From Stercorarius parasiticus (lineage: Eukaryota; Chordata; Aves; Charadriiformes; Stercorariidae): a DNA stretch of 64,000 nt. The stretch is taken from contig VWZL01000315.1 of NCBI GenBank assembly GCA_013396915.1, positions 845,885 through 909,884 on the forward strand, read 5' to 3'. The notes below the pieces were generated by a model. That model was not told where the DNA came from. It saw nothing but the letters and a program-made list of their open reading frames with translations, and did no database searches. Position numbers and translations under genes: made by a program. This document shows, piece after piece, positions 26,201 through 38,200 of this stretch (the first letter of the stretch is position 1; each line of letters begins with the position of its first letter).

Positions 26201-29200
26201 AATGCTGCCAGGACTGTGAAAGGCTGAAGTGAAGAGAATGATACAGAGATCTTAAGATCCACTGAGTTACTCTATGGCTGAGGAAATGGAAAGATCCTGT
26301 TAACCATTTGCCATGGAATATGTGAGGTTTCCATTAATAGGCTTGATGTAATTTTCTTCTTGGATTCTAAATTATTTGTAAGTATCTGTTAAGAATTTGA
26401 AAGGGGCACAGTTACTTAGCCTGACTCAATTTACCAGATGTTATAAAGCTGTAGTTTTAAAGCACAGGTGTCAATGAAGAACATGATGTCTGTTCATACT
26501 TGTACTCTAGCTCGATGGAGAAATGTGGGGATTAAGTTGCAGTCTGAAAGTGTGTCCTGTGCTCTTATGACCTTAGAATCAAGGTGAGGTTTCCAGGCAA
26601 TTTATATTGATCTGAACTAGGGTGGCTGCTGCCGCCTTTCTCCTACTCTGGTACCTGGCTCACGGCTCTAGAACTTGCTTGTAGCGTTACTCCTTTTCGC
26701 TGATAAATGGACTTGGAGACTTGAAGTGGTTGTTTGCTTTTATTTAGAGTTTACTAACTATATATAAGTGCTTTTCAGTGTAGTAGTTCTGTAAAATTTA
26801 TGGAGTATGGATATGTACACATTTATAATAGTTAAAATATTCTTCTGATTTTATATATATGATTATATTATGGTTTTTTTTAATGTAACTTTACTGTACA
26901 AGGACTATTTCCAGTGTTATGTATTCATAGATACTACTTTTTATGCCACCAACATAACTATGCCAGCAAGGCTTAAGCATCTATGTGCGGTGGGTTTGTA
27001 TTAAAGGCCTTGTGAAAGAGTAATTACATATATTCTCAGTGGTAGTGCAAATCCAATTGTATCGGTTTCAGCAGTTAGATTTCTCCAGACTTTGCATTGA
27101 CGAATCCTTAAGTTATGTGGATATCTAGTTCTGGTTTTCCTAGCCTTTCGATCTAGGTGAATATATACGAACCCAGGCTTTCGTAATTTACTTGAGAATA
27201 GTTTTGTCACTGACATCTATACGATACATCCCATAAATAGGTACTTCATTTGCATATTCTCATCTAATCCGAGCAGTGGCTGTATTCCTTTGGTTACGTC
27301 TTATCATAAGGGAGGATAACATGTGTAAGATCAAAATGCTAAAAGCACAAACAACTGGTTGAGAGAATCTGAACAGTGATTTTGATCAATGTGAGCAAAA
27401 GGAGCAATGACATTGGACAGAGATCCACTGAGTATAATAAGTGCTGTTCACTCTTGGGATTAAATTTAATACTCATGGTTTAAGATGTAAGCTTTTGATA
27501 TTTTAGAGCATGTGTTTCTGTTACTTCCTTTGGACTAAGGCTTTGATGTTTTCTGTAATCTCTAGCATCAGTATATAGCAATAGTTCCATAAAGATGAAG
27601 AGAGTTTGAAGGACAATATAATCCATGCTCAGAATATAGTATGATACAGTGCTGAATTCTATATTGCTCTTTCATCTTTAATAGCTGTATTAATGTTCAA
27701 TGTTCCCTTTAAAAGGTGTTATTATGCCAATCTCTAAAAGTAAATTAAACTACAGACTTTTCGTAGTGCTGTACAGAACAGCTTCATTTAATGCTACTTT
27801 ACTTAATATACTGTTTTACTGCTTGGTCTAAGAGTGCAAACTAATGCCGTTGTTGTTTGTTTCAGCTTTGTCCAAAGTTCTTGCATACCAACTCTACCAG
27901 TCACACCTGGCCTTTCAGTGCAATTGCAGAACTCATAGGTATGTGGATCAATAGTTTGCCTGTGTACTTGATTGTAATACTTTTTTCTTGTTGTAAAACG
28001 TTTTTCCTTCAGGTGGGAGGAGTTGTTGATCCTGTTTTTAGCATTCATGATCTTATAACATCTCTCTTTGGTACAGTTGAGTTGACTTTTTTCTTTCTTA
28101 ATGGTGTATGTACTACCTGACAGCAGTTGCAGGGGCCTTGTAGGTTGGTGGTTTCTGTTTACTGAATTTATGAAGGATTGCCAAATATAGAAGACTCTGG
28201 AACCAAGTGAATTCCTTCTCTTCTAGTCCACCAAATGCAAGCCTGCTGCTTTTTGCTGTTCCCAGGCCCAGAGAGTAGGAAGGCTGAGTGCACATTCCAT
28301 CGATGTGCATGCACACTTGTGTCCTGTACAGACACAGCTGGCCACGGACAGATTAGCACAGACAGGGGGACAGTAATTTGCAAGAACCCACATAAACACA
28401 AGCAATGCTCGAAACATGAACAGCACAAATGACGTTATCCTATTCCTGCTTCCTGGCTAACCAGGTTTAAAGTTCATTAGCGGTGCATACGTGTACTTTC
28501 ACTTATCACTCATGCTTAACCGTGTTTCTGGGTGTTTGCAGAGTTTCTGGGTGTTCTGGGAGTCCTTCTGGTACGTGTGTCCTGGGCTTTTTACCAGTCT
28601 CTGGCTTAGACCTTGGATCTCAATGGCTGCTTGTTTCTTCCAAATTGTTGGCTTGTCCGACTTGAAGTTTGCTATCAGAACAAATGGATACAGACACACA
28701 TTGAGAATAGAGAGCAGGAAATTATTAGAAATGGCATTTAGTAATAATGTATAAAAGGGTAGCACAGGATCCAGTCATACAAACGTACTGACCAGCAGCC
28801 AGCTTGCACGCAATCAGCCTGTGTTATTTGTCCCCCTCCCATTATACTATTCCTCCATCCGCTTTAACTTTTCTGTTTTCTTTGATGCTTCTTCAAAGCA
28901 TCCATCCACTAATAATTTTTGTATGTTGTCACAATACCCCTCAAACATCCTAATTTTTTTCTTTCAGGTTATGAAGTTTCTGTCTGAACATCTTTAGGGT
29001 TATTCATTGATGTCCTAAGTGTTCTGCTCTTTGTTATTGTTTCTGTCATCTGCTGTTAGCTAGGGCTTGTGCATGTAGTTAATTTACTAGCTCCTTTTGA
29101 CAGTCTTGCCTTTGATTTTTTTTGAATAGCTATTAATTGGATATCTTCAGGGTTGCTTTGTTACCTGAGTTAGTAAACGATTAGCAGATTTACGATTAGC

Positions 29201-32200
29201 AGACTTTCTTTAACTGGTTCCTCAAAATAAAGGTGTGGTTTGGAAAGACTTGCCAAGCTTATCTAGCAGTTTGCTGCCAAAGGGAGCAACTCTTGTGGTC
29301 ACGCATTCCTTTGCTTCCTGTGCATGAGTTTTGCTGTTGCTAATCCAGAAAATTAACCTAACAAAAGAAAGTAGGAATTGTTCATCTAGGTAAGTCCAGA
29401 GCTGTCACAAAGGAGGGAACCAGAAGCACATGGCTGCAGGAAAGGCTGGCTGTTCTGGGGGTAACAAAATATTAAGTAATTTCAACTGTTTTATCGCCCC
29501 ATGCCATACCTGGCTGGAATGATGGTAGATGTGCTGTGCAAGGCATGCAAGCTTGTCTTCTTCCTGGTTTGTCGTATGTGTTGCTCTAACAAAGCTTCAA
29601 AAGCATGGTAGCAACATACTGGTTGTAAAGGCTTCTAGTCAGTCATGTTGATTTAAATAAGTTTTGCAATCTGTCTTTTGCATGCTATATCAGGCGATAC
29701 CATATACCAAATATCAAATAATGTAAATAGGGTTACATTATGGAGGCCTGAATTTTAGTTTATGCAAACTTAACTAAAAAGGTCTGTATGCTAAAATTTG
29801 CCATTTAAGCTATGGTCCTTCCTGTCAACTTTTTGCTGATTGTATTGCTGGCTTCTCCCATTAGTTCTCATTCAGATTAAATTTAGGTGAACTAATGGTG
29901 ATACTTGGAAGAGGGTAACTGGGATATCTAGAGACAGTTGGTATTAGAAAAATACTTGCAAACTTTAAATTATACTTGAAAAGTCCTCTTTTGTTGATGC
30001 TGAAATAAATTTTTATGAACTCTTTCACTGTGGATGCAGTTTGTACTTTAGAAAGCAAGCTGCCAAGCTGTGATGCCTTTTACAGGCTGCAGTGTTGGCT
30101 TGAGCTGTTTATGGCCCTCAGCTGAACCTGCAAAACAGGCAGTGAGGCAGGGGCACTGCCTCCTGCTGTGCTGTCGCATCCTACCTCTCCTCCTACCTAT
30201 GCTTTCCCCACCACGCTAATTCCACGAGTAGCATAGTGCTGAGGATGGGGAGAAAGTGGTGTTAGGGCAGATGAGTTTTTTTTTTAACTGGCTTTACTGC
30301 CAAGAAATGTTTGTGGAGCCACGGTTTCTGTTTCACTTGTGGTGGCAATGCTGCAGGCTGTTTCAAATCCTGTAAATAGAAAGTTTAGTCTAAAGCATTT
30401 TGTACTTCCTTCTGAGAAAGTCATACCTTTGTGGACTTGAACAACTTCCCCTAGCAAAAATACATATTTGTGATACTCGGCTCTGTTAATATGGAAGTGA
30501 TGTGATAGCAGAGCAGCAATATTTTTTTCACCCAAATCTCCTGCATCTGTGGAGTCAAAATTCTAGATTCACAGAACTATCTGAGATGTTGAGAGTTGGG
30601 CTTCAGGTTTTTTTGCTTGGTTTTCTTACTGTCTCAAATTCGATTATCTGAAGTTGTGATAGTATTTCAAATCTGATTTCCCAATTAAAAAGCCTGCAGC
30701 AGCCATGCATATAAGTGATGCACCCTTGTCTGCATTGCAGACAATAACCTGGCCTCCTGAGAGCCAGTCACAAGAGATGTTTGTATGGCTGGGAGAAAGT
30801 AAATATTGCAACATCTGCTTGGGAGACAGGAAATGAAAGTAGAAACTTGTCTTAGTTTCGTTTTCTGTTCTCGTGTTTGTCACCCTTCTCCACTTGAATT
30901 TTTGCCTCTATATTACTGTCATCTGTAATAGCTGGGAAATTGTGTGTTTGTTTTCAGGCAAGATTTGCCAGGTTTTGATGCAGCCATTTTGTCATAATGT
31001 TTTGATTCAATGTTGTCATCTATAAAGAAGATAGTGTTTTAGGAGACTTAAGTTTTAGTGTAACATTTACTTTATTAAAAACTATGGCTTCTTGCTTCTG
31101 TGCAAAAGATGGCTACTATTCAGTAACTTAGCTGAGAAGTTTATGTCTCTGCCAGCACAAAATTTCTGCAACTGTATTACATACGTAACTGCGCACCTGA
31201 AAAATGGCCACAATTTTAGAGGTCCATTAGTTAGCATGTGACTCTGCAGGGTCATAGGCCCATGATCAGGGAACTACATTAAGCTGCCATATTCACCAGA
31301 TAAAAATACGTGCACATGTAGCACCATAACAAAGTTAGGGATAGCCGTTCCATATAGCTGTTTAGCAGTGTTGCAAGACTAACATTTGGCAGATTGATTA
31401 TATATGTATTCCTGTTAGATAAGGCTCTGTTGCATGTTACAGTTGGATTTCAGTAACTATTTCAAAGTTACTGAAATCCATCTGACATCTTCACTGGAAT
31501 TAAGCACTTTAAAATATGTTCACTCTTAAACAGTTTAATTTTTGCTTTTTAGTGTCCCAACCTTATTTGCTTTCTTTCTCTTCAGATAATGCTTATGATC
31601 CAGATGTGAGCGCTAAACAGATATGGATAGACAAAACGGTGATAAACGACAATATATGCTTGACATTCACTGATAATGGAAATGGTATGAACTCAGAGAA
31701 GCTGCACAAAATGCTAAGGTGGATAACCTCTTTTGCATTTTTTCTTGTAAAGATTCCAGCTTCTAGTTATGTTATTGCTCAGCTTATTCCTCTTTCTCAT
31801 ATGTAATCAACTAATTTTTTTTGTAAATTTAAGATTTCTGAAGGTAAGCGATTATCCAAGTGAGACTCTAGAATAGACAGATGCTAGTAAAACTTTCACA
31901 CAACTTTGTCAGCATATTTTTATCTCATAATTTCCTTTTATCCTTTCTGTCAACATTCCCACTTAACTTTCCATACAGTGCTCTTTAGTGGAGCTAAGGA
32001 GAATTTAATATTTTTTTATTATTATTATTATTCAAGATTGCTTTAGTTTAAGTTAGGAAGCAAGAAAAAAGGGAGATTCATTTCATACCCGTTAGAGTAT
32101 TGAAAATAGAAGGTATTGTGGAAAACTTAAGGGAATGATAATTATATTGATGTGGTTTGTCCATTTATTTTTAAATGTTTTATAGGGTTTGAACTGATCT

Positions 32201-35200
32201 TTCTGCAACTTTTGCTTCTACAGTTAGCAAAGAGGTTGCTGTTCAATTGTTCTTGAAGTATGAAAGATTGCTCTGCCTGCAGACAAATCTCTGTGTTTAA
32301 ACTTGAGCAAGCTTGAATTCAAACTGTTGCTTTTCTTTTTTTGTTAGATACCATAATTACTAGCTTGCTTGCTGCATTCCATGTTCCATATACATTTACC
32401 TGTTTTACTTTAAATGTAATGTGTAGTTAGGAATGGAAAATGTGTAGATCACATTTTCAATCAAGTGGGGGGGGGAAGCTTTAGAGGCTTTTCTTAGTAT
32501 TTATTGTGAAGCCACATGGTAACTATTAGAATCCCATAAGAATGCTTATAGCATAATTCCAGGCAGATGACAGTTCTTTTCTGTACTTAAAAATTAAAGT
32601 AAATTTCCCTGAATTCTTGAGTTCTGTGGTTTTAGCAATGTTTTATGGGTAACTTTCAGGATTTGCTTAACTGTGCATTGTTTAATTGTACGGTAGTCCC
32701 TGATCTCTAAAACAAGGGATTAACTCGTGTTTAATTTGGTAAGTCTTGCACGCAGCTTTCGGGTTTTTCAAGTTTTATAGGGCTTTTTACACTCTTCTAA
32801 TGTTTTTCTGTGTTTCAGCTTTGGCTTCAGTGAGAAATCTGCGATGAATGGCCGTGTTCCAGTGGGACTGTATGGAAATGGGTTTAAATCAGGGTCCATG
32901 CGCCTGGGAAAAGATGCAATAGTCTTCACCAAGAATGGAGAAACCATGAGTGTGGGCCTGTTATCCCAGACTTTCCTTGAAGTCACAAAAGCAGAACATG
33001 TCATGGTTCCTATAGTGACATTCAACAACCAACATATCCTTTCCACAATTTCTGAAAGAAAAATTGTGGGTACATGGAAAATTTGGATGATAATATCAGT
33101 AAAGGAAATCTCCTTGTCTAGTCTTATGGGTACCCTAAATAAATTGTAAGATGCAAGGAAAGCTATAATTTGTTAAAGCCTTTAAATTTGTAGGACCTCT
33201 GAGATACAGCGTTAGAATGTATGAAGTGAGTACGGGATACTGTTGCAGAAGTTTCTTCACCTCCTGAAAGCTTACTTTATTCAAAGTTGCTCTCCTTAAC
33301 ATAATGCTTACGACAGATAAGTGATCCAACAGAATCCAAAAACAGCCTGAAGGCCATCTTAACACATTCTTTATTTTCTACTGAGGAGAAGTTACTGGCA
33401 GAGCTAGATGCTATAATAGGGAAAAAAGGAACACGAATTATCATTTGGAATCTTAGAAGGTAAGATGAAGTCCAGTCTCTTTATCTCGCATTTAAATTAT
33501 ATTATCTTTCAGGGTATGCAAGGATACAAGGATTTTTTGTAGAATAATTCCAAAAGACTGTGGGCAGTTAGCTGGAGCTGGGAAACTAGACTCAGACTTG
33601 CATGATTGAAGGGCTGTAAAGTTGCATGAGAACTGTTGCTAATATCTCAAGTAACAGCGCAGGAGGAAGAAGAATGTAAAGGACTTCTTTTCTTTTGGTA
33701 AGATAATGCTGCTTTTGCCAGAAGGAAAATTGATAGATAAATTATAAATCTGTTATTTCAGACCTATGAAATTATGAATGCAAAAATTCAAACAAAAAAT
33801 ATTTGTATATACAGGCAAGTCTTACTGGCTTTTTAAGTTTGGAGTCAGCAGTATCTTTCTAGAGGGATCTAGACCTTTCTAAACTTTATCATAAAATAAA
33901 TAGAAATACAAGTAAATAAACACAGTTGTGTGTATTTATCTTCTTACTTCTGTGGGGTTGCTTATGGCAGTATAGATTTCCAGCCTTTTCTAGCTTTGAC
34001 TTGCTTGTTGCCTTCTTTTTTTAAACAGTTGTTGCTGTAGCAGTTGCAGATGGGTGACATCACTTCCCATCTTTTTTTCTTTTCCTTCACATCTTTGCTG
34101 CTGCCTTATTAACAGGGAACCTGTCTGATGGTCTGTCCAGAAAAGCTTTAGCAGGCTTTTGACTGTGATGGTACTAATTGGTTGGGAAGATGTTATCTTG
34201 TGCTATGTTATTGTTTAGTTTACTGTAGTTTTAAATACCTGAAATAACTTATCAATAGGAAGCAATTTTGAACTGTTTCAATCCTGTGAATTTGGCAAGA
34301 AACTAGGTTGTTTTTCAGTTTCTTATCTTTATCGTTGCCCATCAGAAAAAGGGTGGGGAGGAGGGGGGCAGGAAACCATGCCTGCATGAGTGTAGATTAA
34401 ATGTTACAGGACAAGAAAAAATCTCAGGCAGTTGTAGCAGGTGAAAAGTTTGGGGTTTTTTAATTTCATTAATGTCTTTTGAGTATTAGAGCCCTGAATC
34501 ACTTTTAGCTTAGGAGATTTTAATACAAGAAAGCTGGAGGTAACAAATATATTACTGATTCTGGTCATTTCCCCTTGCCACCTGCTCCATATGAAAAACT
34601 TCACCTACTTTACACTTCAGAAAGTAATTTGCATTGCTCGGGCAGACTTCCTTTTAGGTATGAACATCTTTAGGAATGTGCATCATTCCTAAAGAAAATA
34701 CATTGAACTCAGCTGACTGGGCAGGATAATTTTCATGTTCTGAATTTTGGAGTGTATTCATAGGAAGCGTGGGAAAGAACACTTTTGGGGGAGTTCGTGT
34801 TGTTTCTAATATGTTGTAGATGAATCACTTCTTAAAAAAAAAAAAGCACAACAAACTGGGGGGAAAAAAAAACCAAAACCAAAAAACAGACAGAGCTGTT
34901 TCAGTATTAAAAGACTGTTTCTGGAAAAAGATGAGGGATAATGGGTAAAGGTTACTCCTAGGGAGATTCTGATTGGACACAAGAGGAAGATTTTCCGCAA
35001 TGAGAACAATCAGCCATTGGAATAATCTCCCCAGGGAAGCGGTGGATTCCCCAAAAGTGGACACTTAATCTTAAGCCAGACAGGGTGCTGGGCTGTGTTG
35101 TCTAGATCGTGCTTTTGCCAAGAAAGTTTGGACCAAATGATCCTGGAGGTACCTTCCAACCTGGTATTCTATGGCAATTTGTTCCAACTATGGTGTATCT

Positions 35201-38200
35201 CAATGTTGTGCAGAGGTACTGCCAGCATACTGCAGTGTATACATCTGCAACTAAATATAGTGTATACATCTGGTTAGTGGTGCAGTAAGAAATGGTGATA
35301 GTTACTAAGTTGGAAAGCTGTGGTGAGTGTCCTTTTTGCAGCATTAAAAATCTTAGGAAGTCAATCGGTAGTGTTCAGAAATTTTGCATTTAGAAGTCAT
35401 GCATGTGTCTTGGTCCATCCAGAGTTTAAAGCGGATACTGACTGCTTTTACTTTTGAAGTGGGACCTGTTTAGAATTAAGTTAGAATTCATTAATGTCTC
35501 ACTTGCTATCACTTCTCTTGTATTCCTTGGATATCAGAAAGGAACTGGTGAACTCTGTTGATGTGAATTTTAGCAAATCTGTGAGGAAAACCACCATGGC
35601 TCGAAGGAATTCCCGTTCTCTTGCATCTTTGATACCCACTGGGTTCGCCATGATATCTTGTCTTGTGTTGGCTTTTTTAATTCCCATAGTTAGTATATTT
35701 TTTAATGTTATTTTTCTTAGGGATAAAAATGACAAAACAGAGTTTGACTTTGACAAGGATAAATACGACATCAGAATTCCAGAAGACTTGGATGAAACGG
35801 GCAAAAGAGGATATAAAAAACAAGAGAGGCTGGATCAGATTGTTCCAGAAAGTGACTACTCACTGCGAGTATGTATAACATTTTTTTAAAATTATTTGTT
35901 TATTTTTGGAAGCTGGAGGGTGTATGCTTTTGTTTTAATATAATGTACTATACTACAGAAGTGTTGATTATTGGGGGAGGACGAATGTCAGAATTTAAAT
36001 GTTAGGGCAATTTATCAAGATTAATTATGAAAATTGAGAGGAGAATGTATTTGTGAGCTTTTGTAAATGTTTACTGTTTATTTAGAAGAAAATTACTGGG
36101 TTTATGTTGTCTTGCAAATAAGTTTTACTGTTAAATGGAAAGAAGGAAATGCAGTCAGTAGCTTTAGTAATTAAATAGGTGTGTGTGTGGTTGTCAGCAG
36201 AGTAGACATTCCATTGTAGTGCAAATATACATGCATGTGGTATTGATGATATGCCATATGGATCTTTTAAAACAGATAGGTTTTGGTTGGCAAAGTGTCA
36301 TTTCTAGGTTTCAAAAAGAGGTAAGGAATTGGGAAGCAGCTCCGTTGTTTGAATACATGCATGCAGACAGAAACAAGGCTTTTCTGTAGGTGAAGTGATA
36401 GGACCGTTGTCTCCCCTGTTGATCTATAAGCTTTGAAGAACTTATTTTTTGTAAGAAAGTGTATCTGCAATTACTAGGTGTTCTGAGCACTTCTTGTGGA
36501 TAATATTCAGAAGTATTATTTCAGTTGAACTAAAACCTTCAGTTATTCTAAGACTCACTGAAGTCCTAGATCTACTTCAATTATTAGAAGTTATAAATAT
36601 AATAAGTGAAATACAAATTAAAATTCATAGATCTGCATGTTTATAAGAAGATTGTATAGCTGTTATCAAGCTATGATAATACGCAGTTGTTTGGAGCAAA
36701 GTTAACGCACTTGCTTTTGTTAGTTATTTTAAAGTTTGTAGTGGAATCCTTATGCTCTCAATAGCGGATAAGAAAAGAGAGACTTGTGTATTTGAGAGTT
36801 CTTTTATTGGTAAAACTGCATCTTCAGACACCTGATTAACTTGTCATATTCATAAAAGTTGTCCTTGACTTGCTATTCTTTTAATTTGTGGTATATGTAT
36901 GCTCATTAGGCACACTTGCATTTCCAATGTTTCTGGATTCAAGTTGGAAAAAAGCACATTTCATAAAATTCAATTAAAACTTGAGTTTGTCTTCCTAAAC
37001 ATAATATGTATTGTAAAATATTCATATCTCGAGGTTTTGGGGGATTTTAATAACAGGAGCTACTATATGTTTTGTAGGCTTACTGCAGTATCTTGTATCT
37101 GAAGCCAACAATGCAGATTATTCTGCGAGGACAAAAAGTGAAAACACAGCTGGTTTCCAAAAGCCTTGCCTTCATTGAACGCGATATATATAGGCCAAAA
37201 TTTTTGAATGTATCCTTTGCAAACATTTACATCATTGCACACTGAATTTAATGATGTGACCTTTTATGTAAGCTTTCTGGGTTCTGCTGGGTATGTTACA
37301 GTTTTACTCATGTAATTTATTTTATTTTCTGTAAAGACATACTAAAGGAATTATCTCAATATAAAAAAAGGAAGTTCCAGGACCCAGTTTACTCAGAGCA
37401 AGTGTATTTTTCTATTACATGAGATTAACCAGATTTTTCCTTAATATCTGGTAAAAGGCTAAAACAGTAAGAATTACTTTTGGATTTAACTGCAGAAACA
37501 AAGATCATTATGGAATAATGATGTACCATAAAAACAGACTCATCAAAGCTTATGAAAGAGTTGGCTGTCAGCTAAAGGTAAGAAACTAAAGCTCAAAAAT
37601 ATTTTAACATCTTTAGAAATCACTTTTACTCAAACACTGATTTTAAAAAAGAATGCAGATGGAAACTGCGATATTGATGTATCTTTTATAAAACCACCTC
37701 TTTTAGTTTGTGCAGCAGTTAAACTTTATTAAATTGTATAGGCCTGAACATATCTTTCAGGACGAAAAGAGGGGTGGAACAGGGGATTTTTTTATTTAGG
37801 GGGGTGTTGTCTAGAGTTTCTTTTGGAGAGGAGTCGTAAGCCAGAAGATAGTTTTTACCTAGTGTATATATAGCTTATAATTACCTCTGATGAACTCTTG
37901 CAGTATTAGCACAGAATATATATTGTTTCTCCTGATAGATCTTCATTTCTTACAGGCGAACAACATGGGTGTTGGTGTAGTTGGGATTATTGAATGCAAC
38001 TTCCTAAAACCAACTCATAACAAACAAGACTTTGACTACACAAATGAGTACCGGTAAATGTATATTTTTATGTAGACTTTCTATTGAATAGTGTTGTTCA
38101 CTGTGAAATACTTGATGATAAAGGCTGCTTCTTTTCTAAGTAGTAAGAACAAAAGCTTATGTTCATCACTAAACTGCATGACTGTACTGAACAGTAGTGG

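Noticed and set aside
29177..29206. 15-base tandem duplication in MORC3 intron 2
   Set aside because: A two-copy local duplication in neutral intron is common and shows no further structure.
33034..33149. Coding extension of MORC3 exon 4
   Set aside because: The protein match to MORC3 stops at 33033 and resumes at 33312; the extension is U12 intron.
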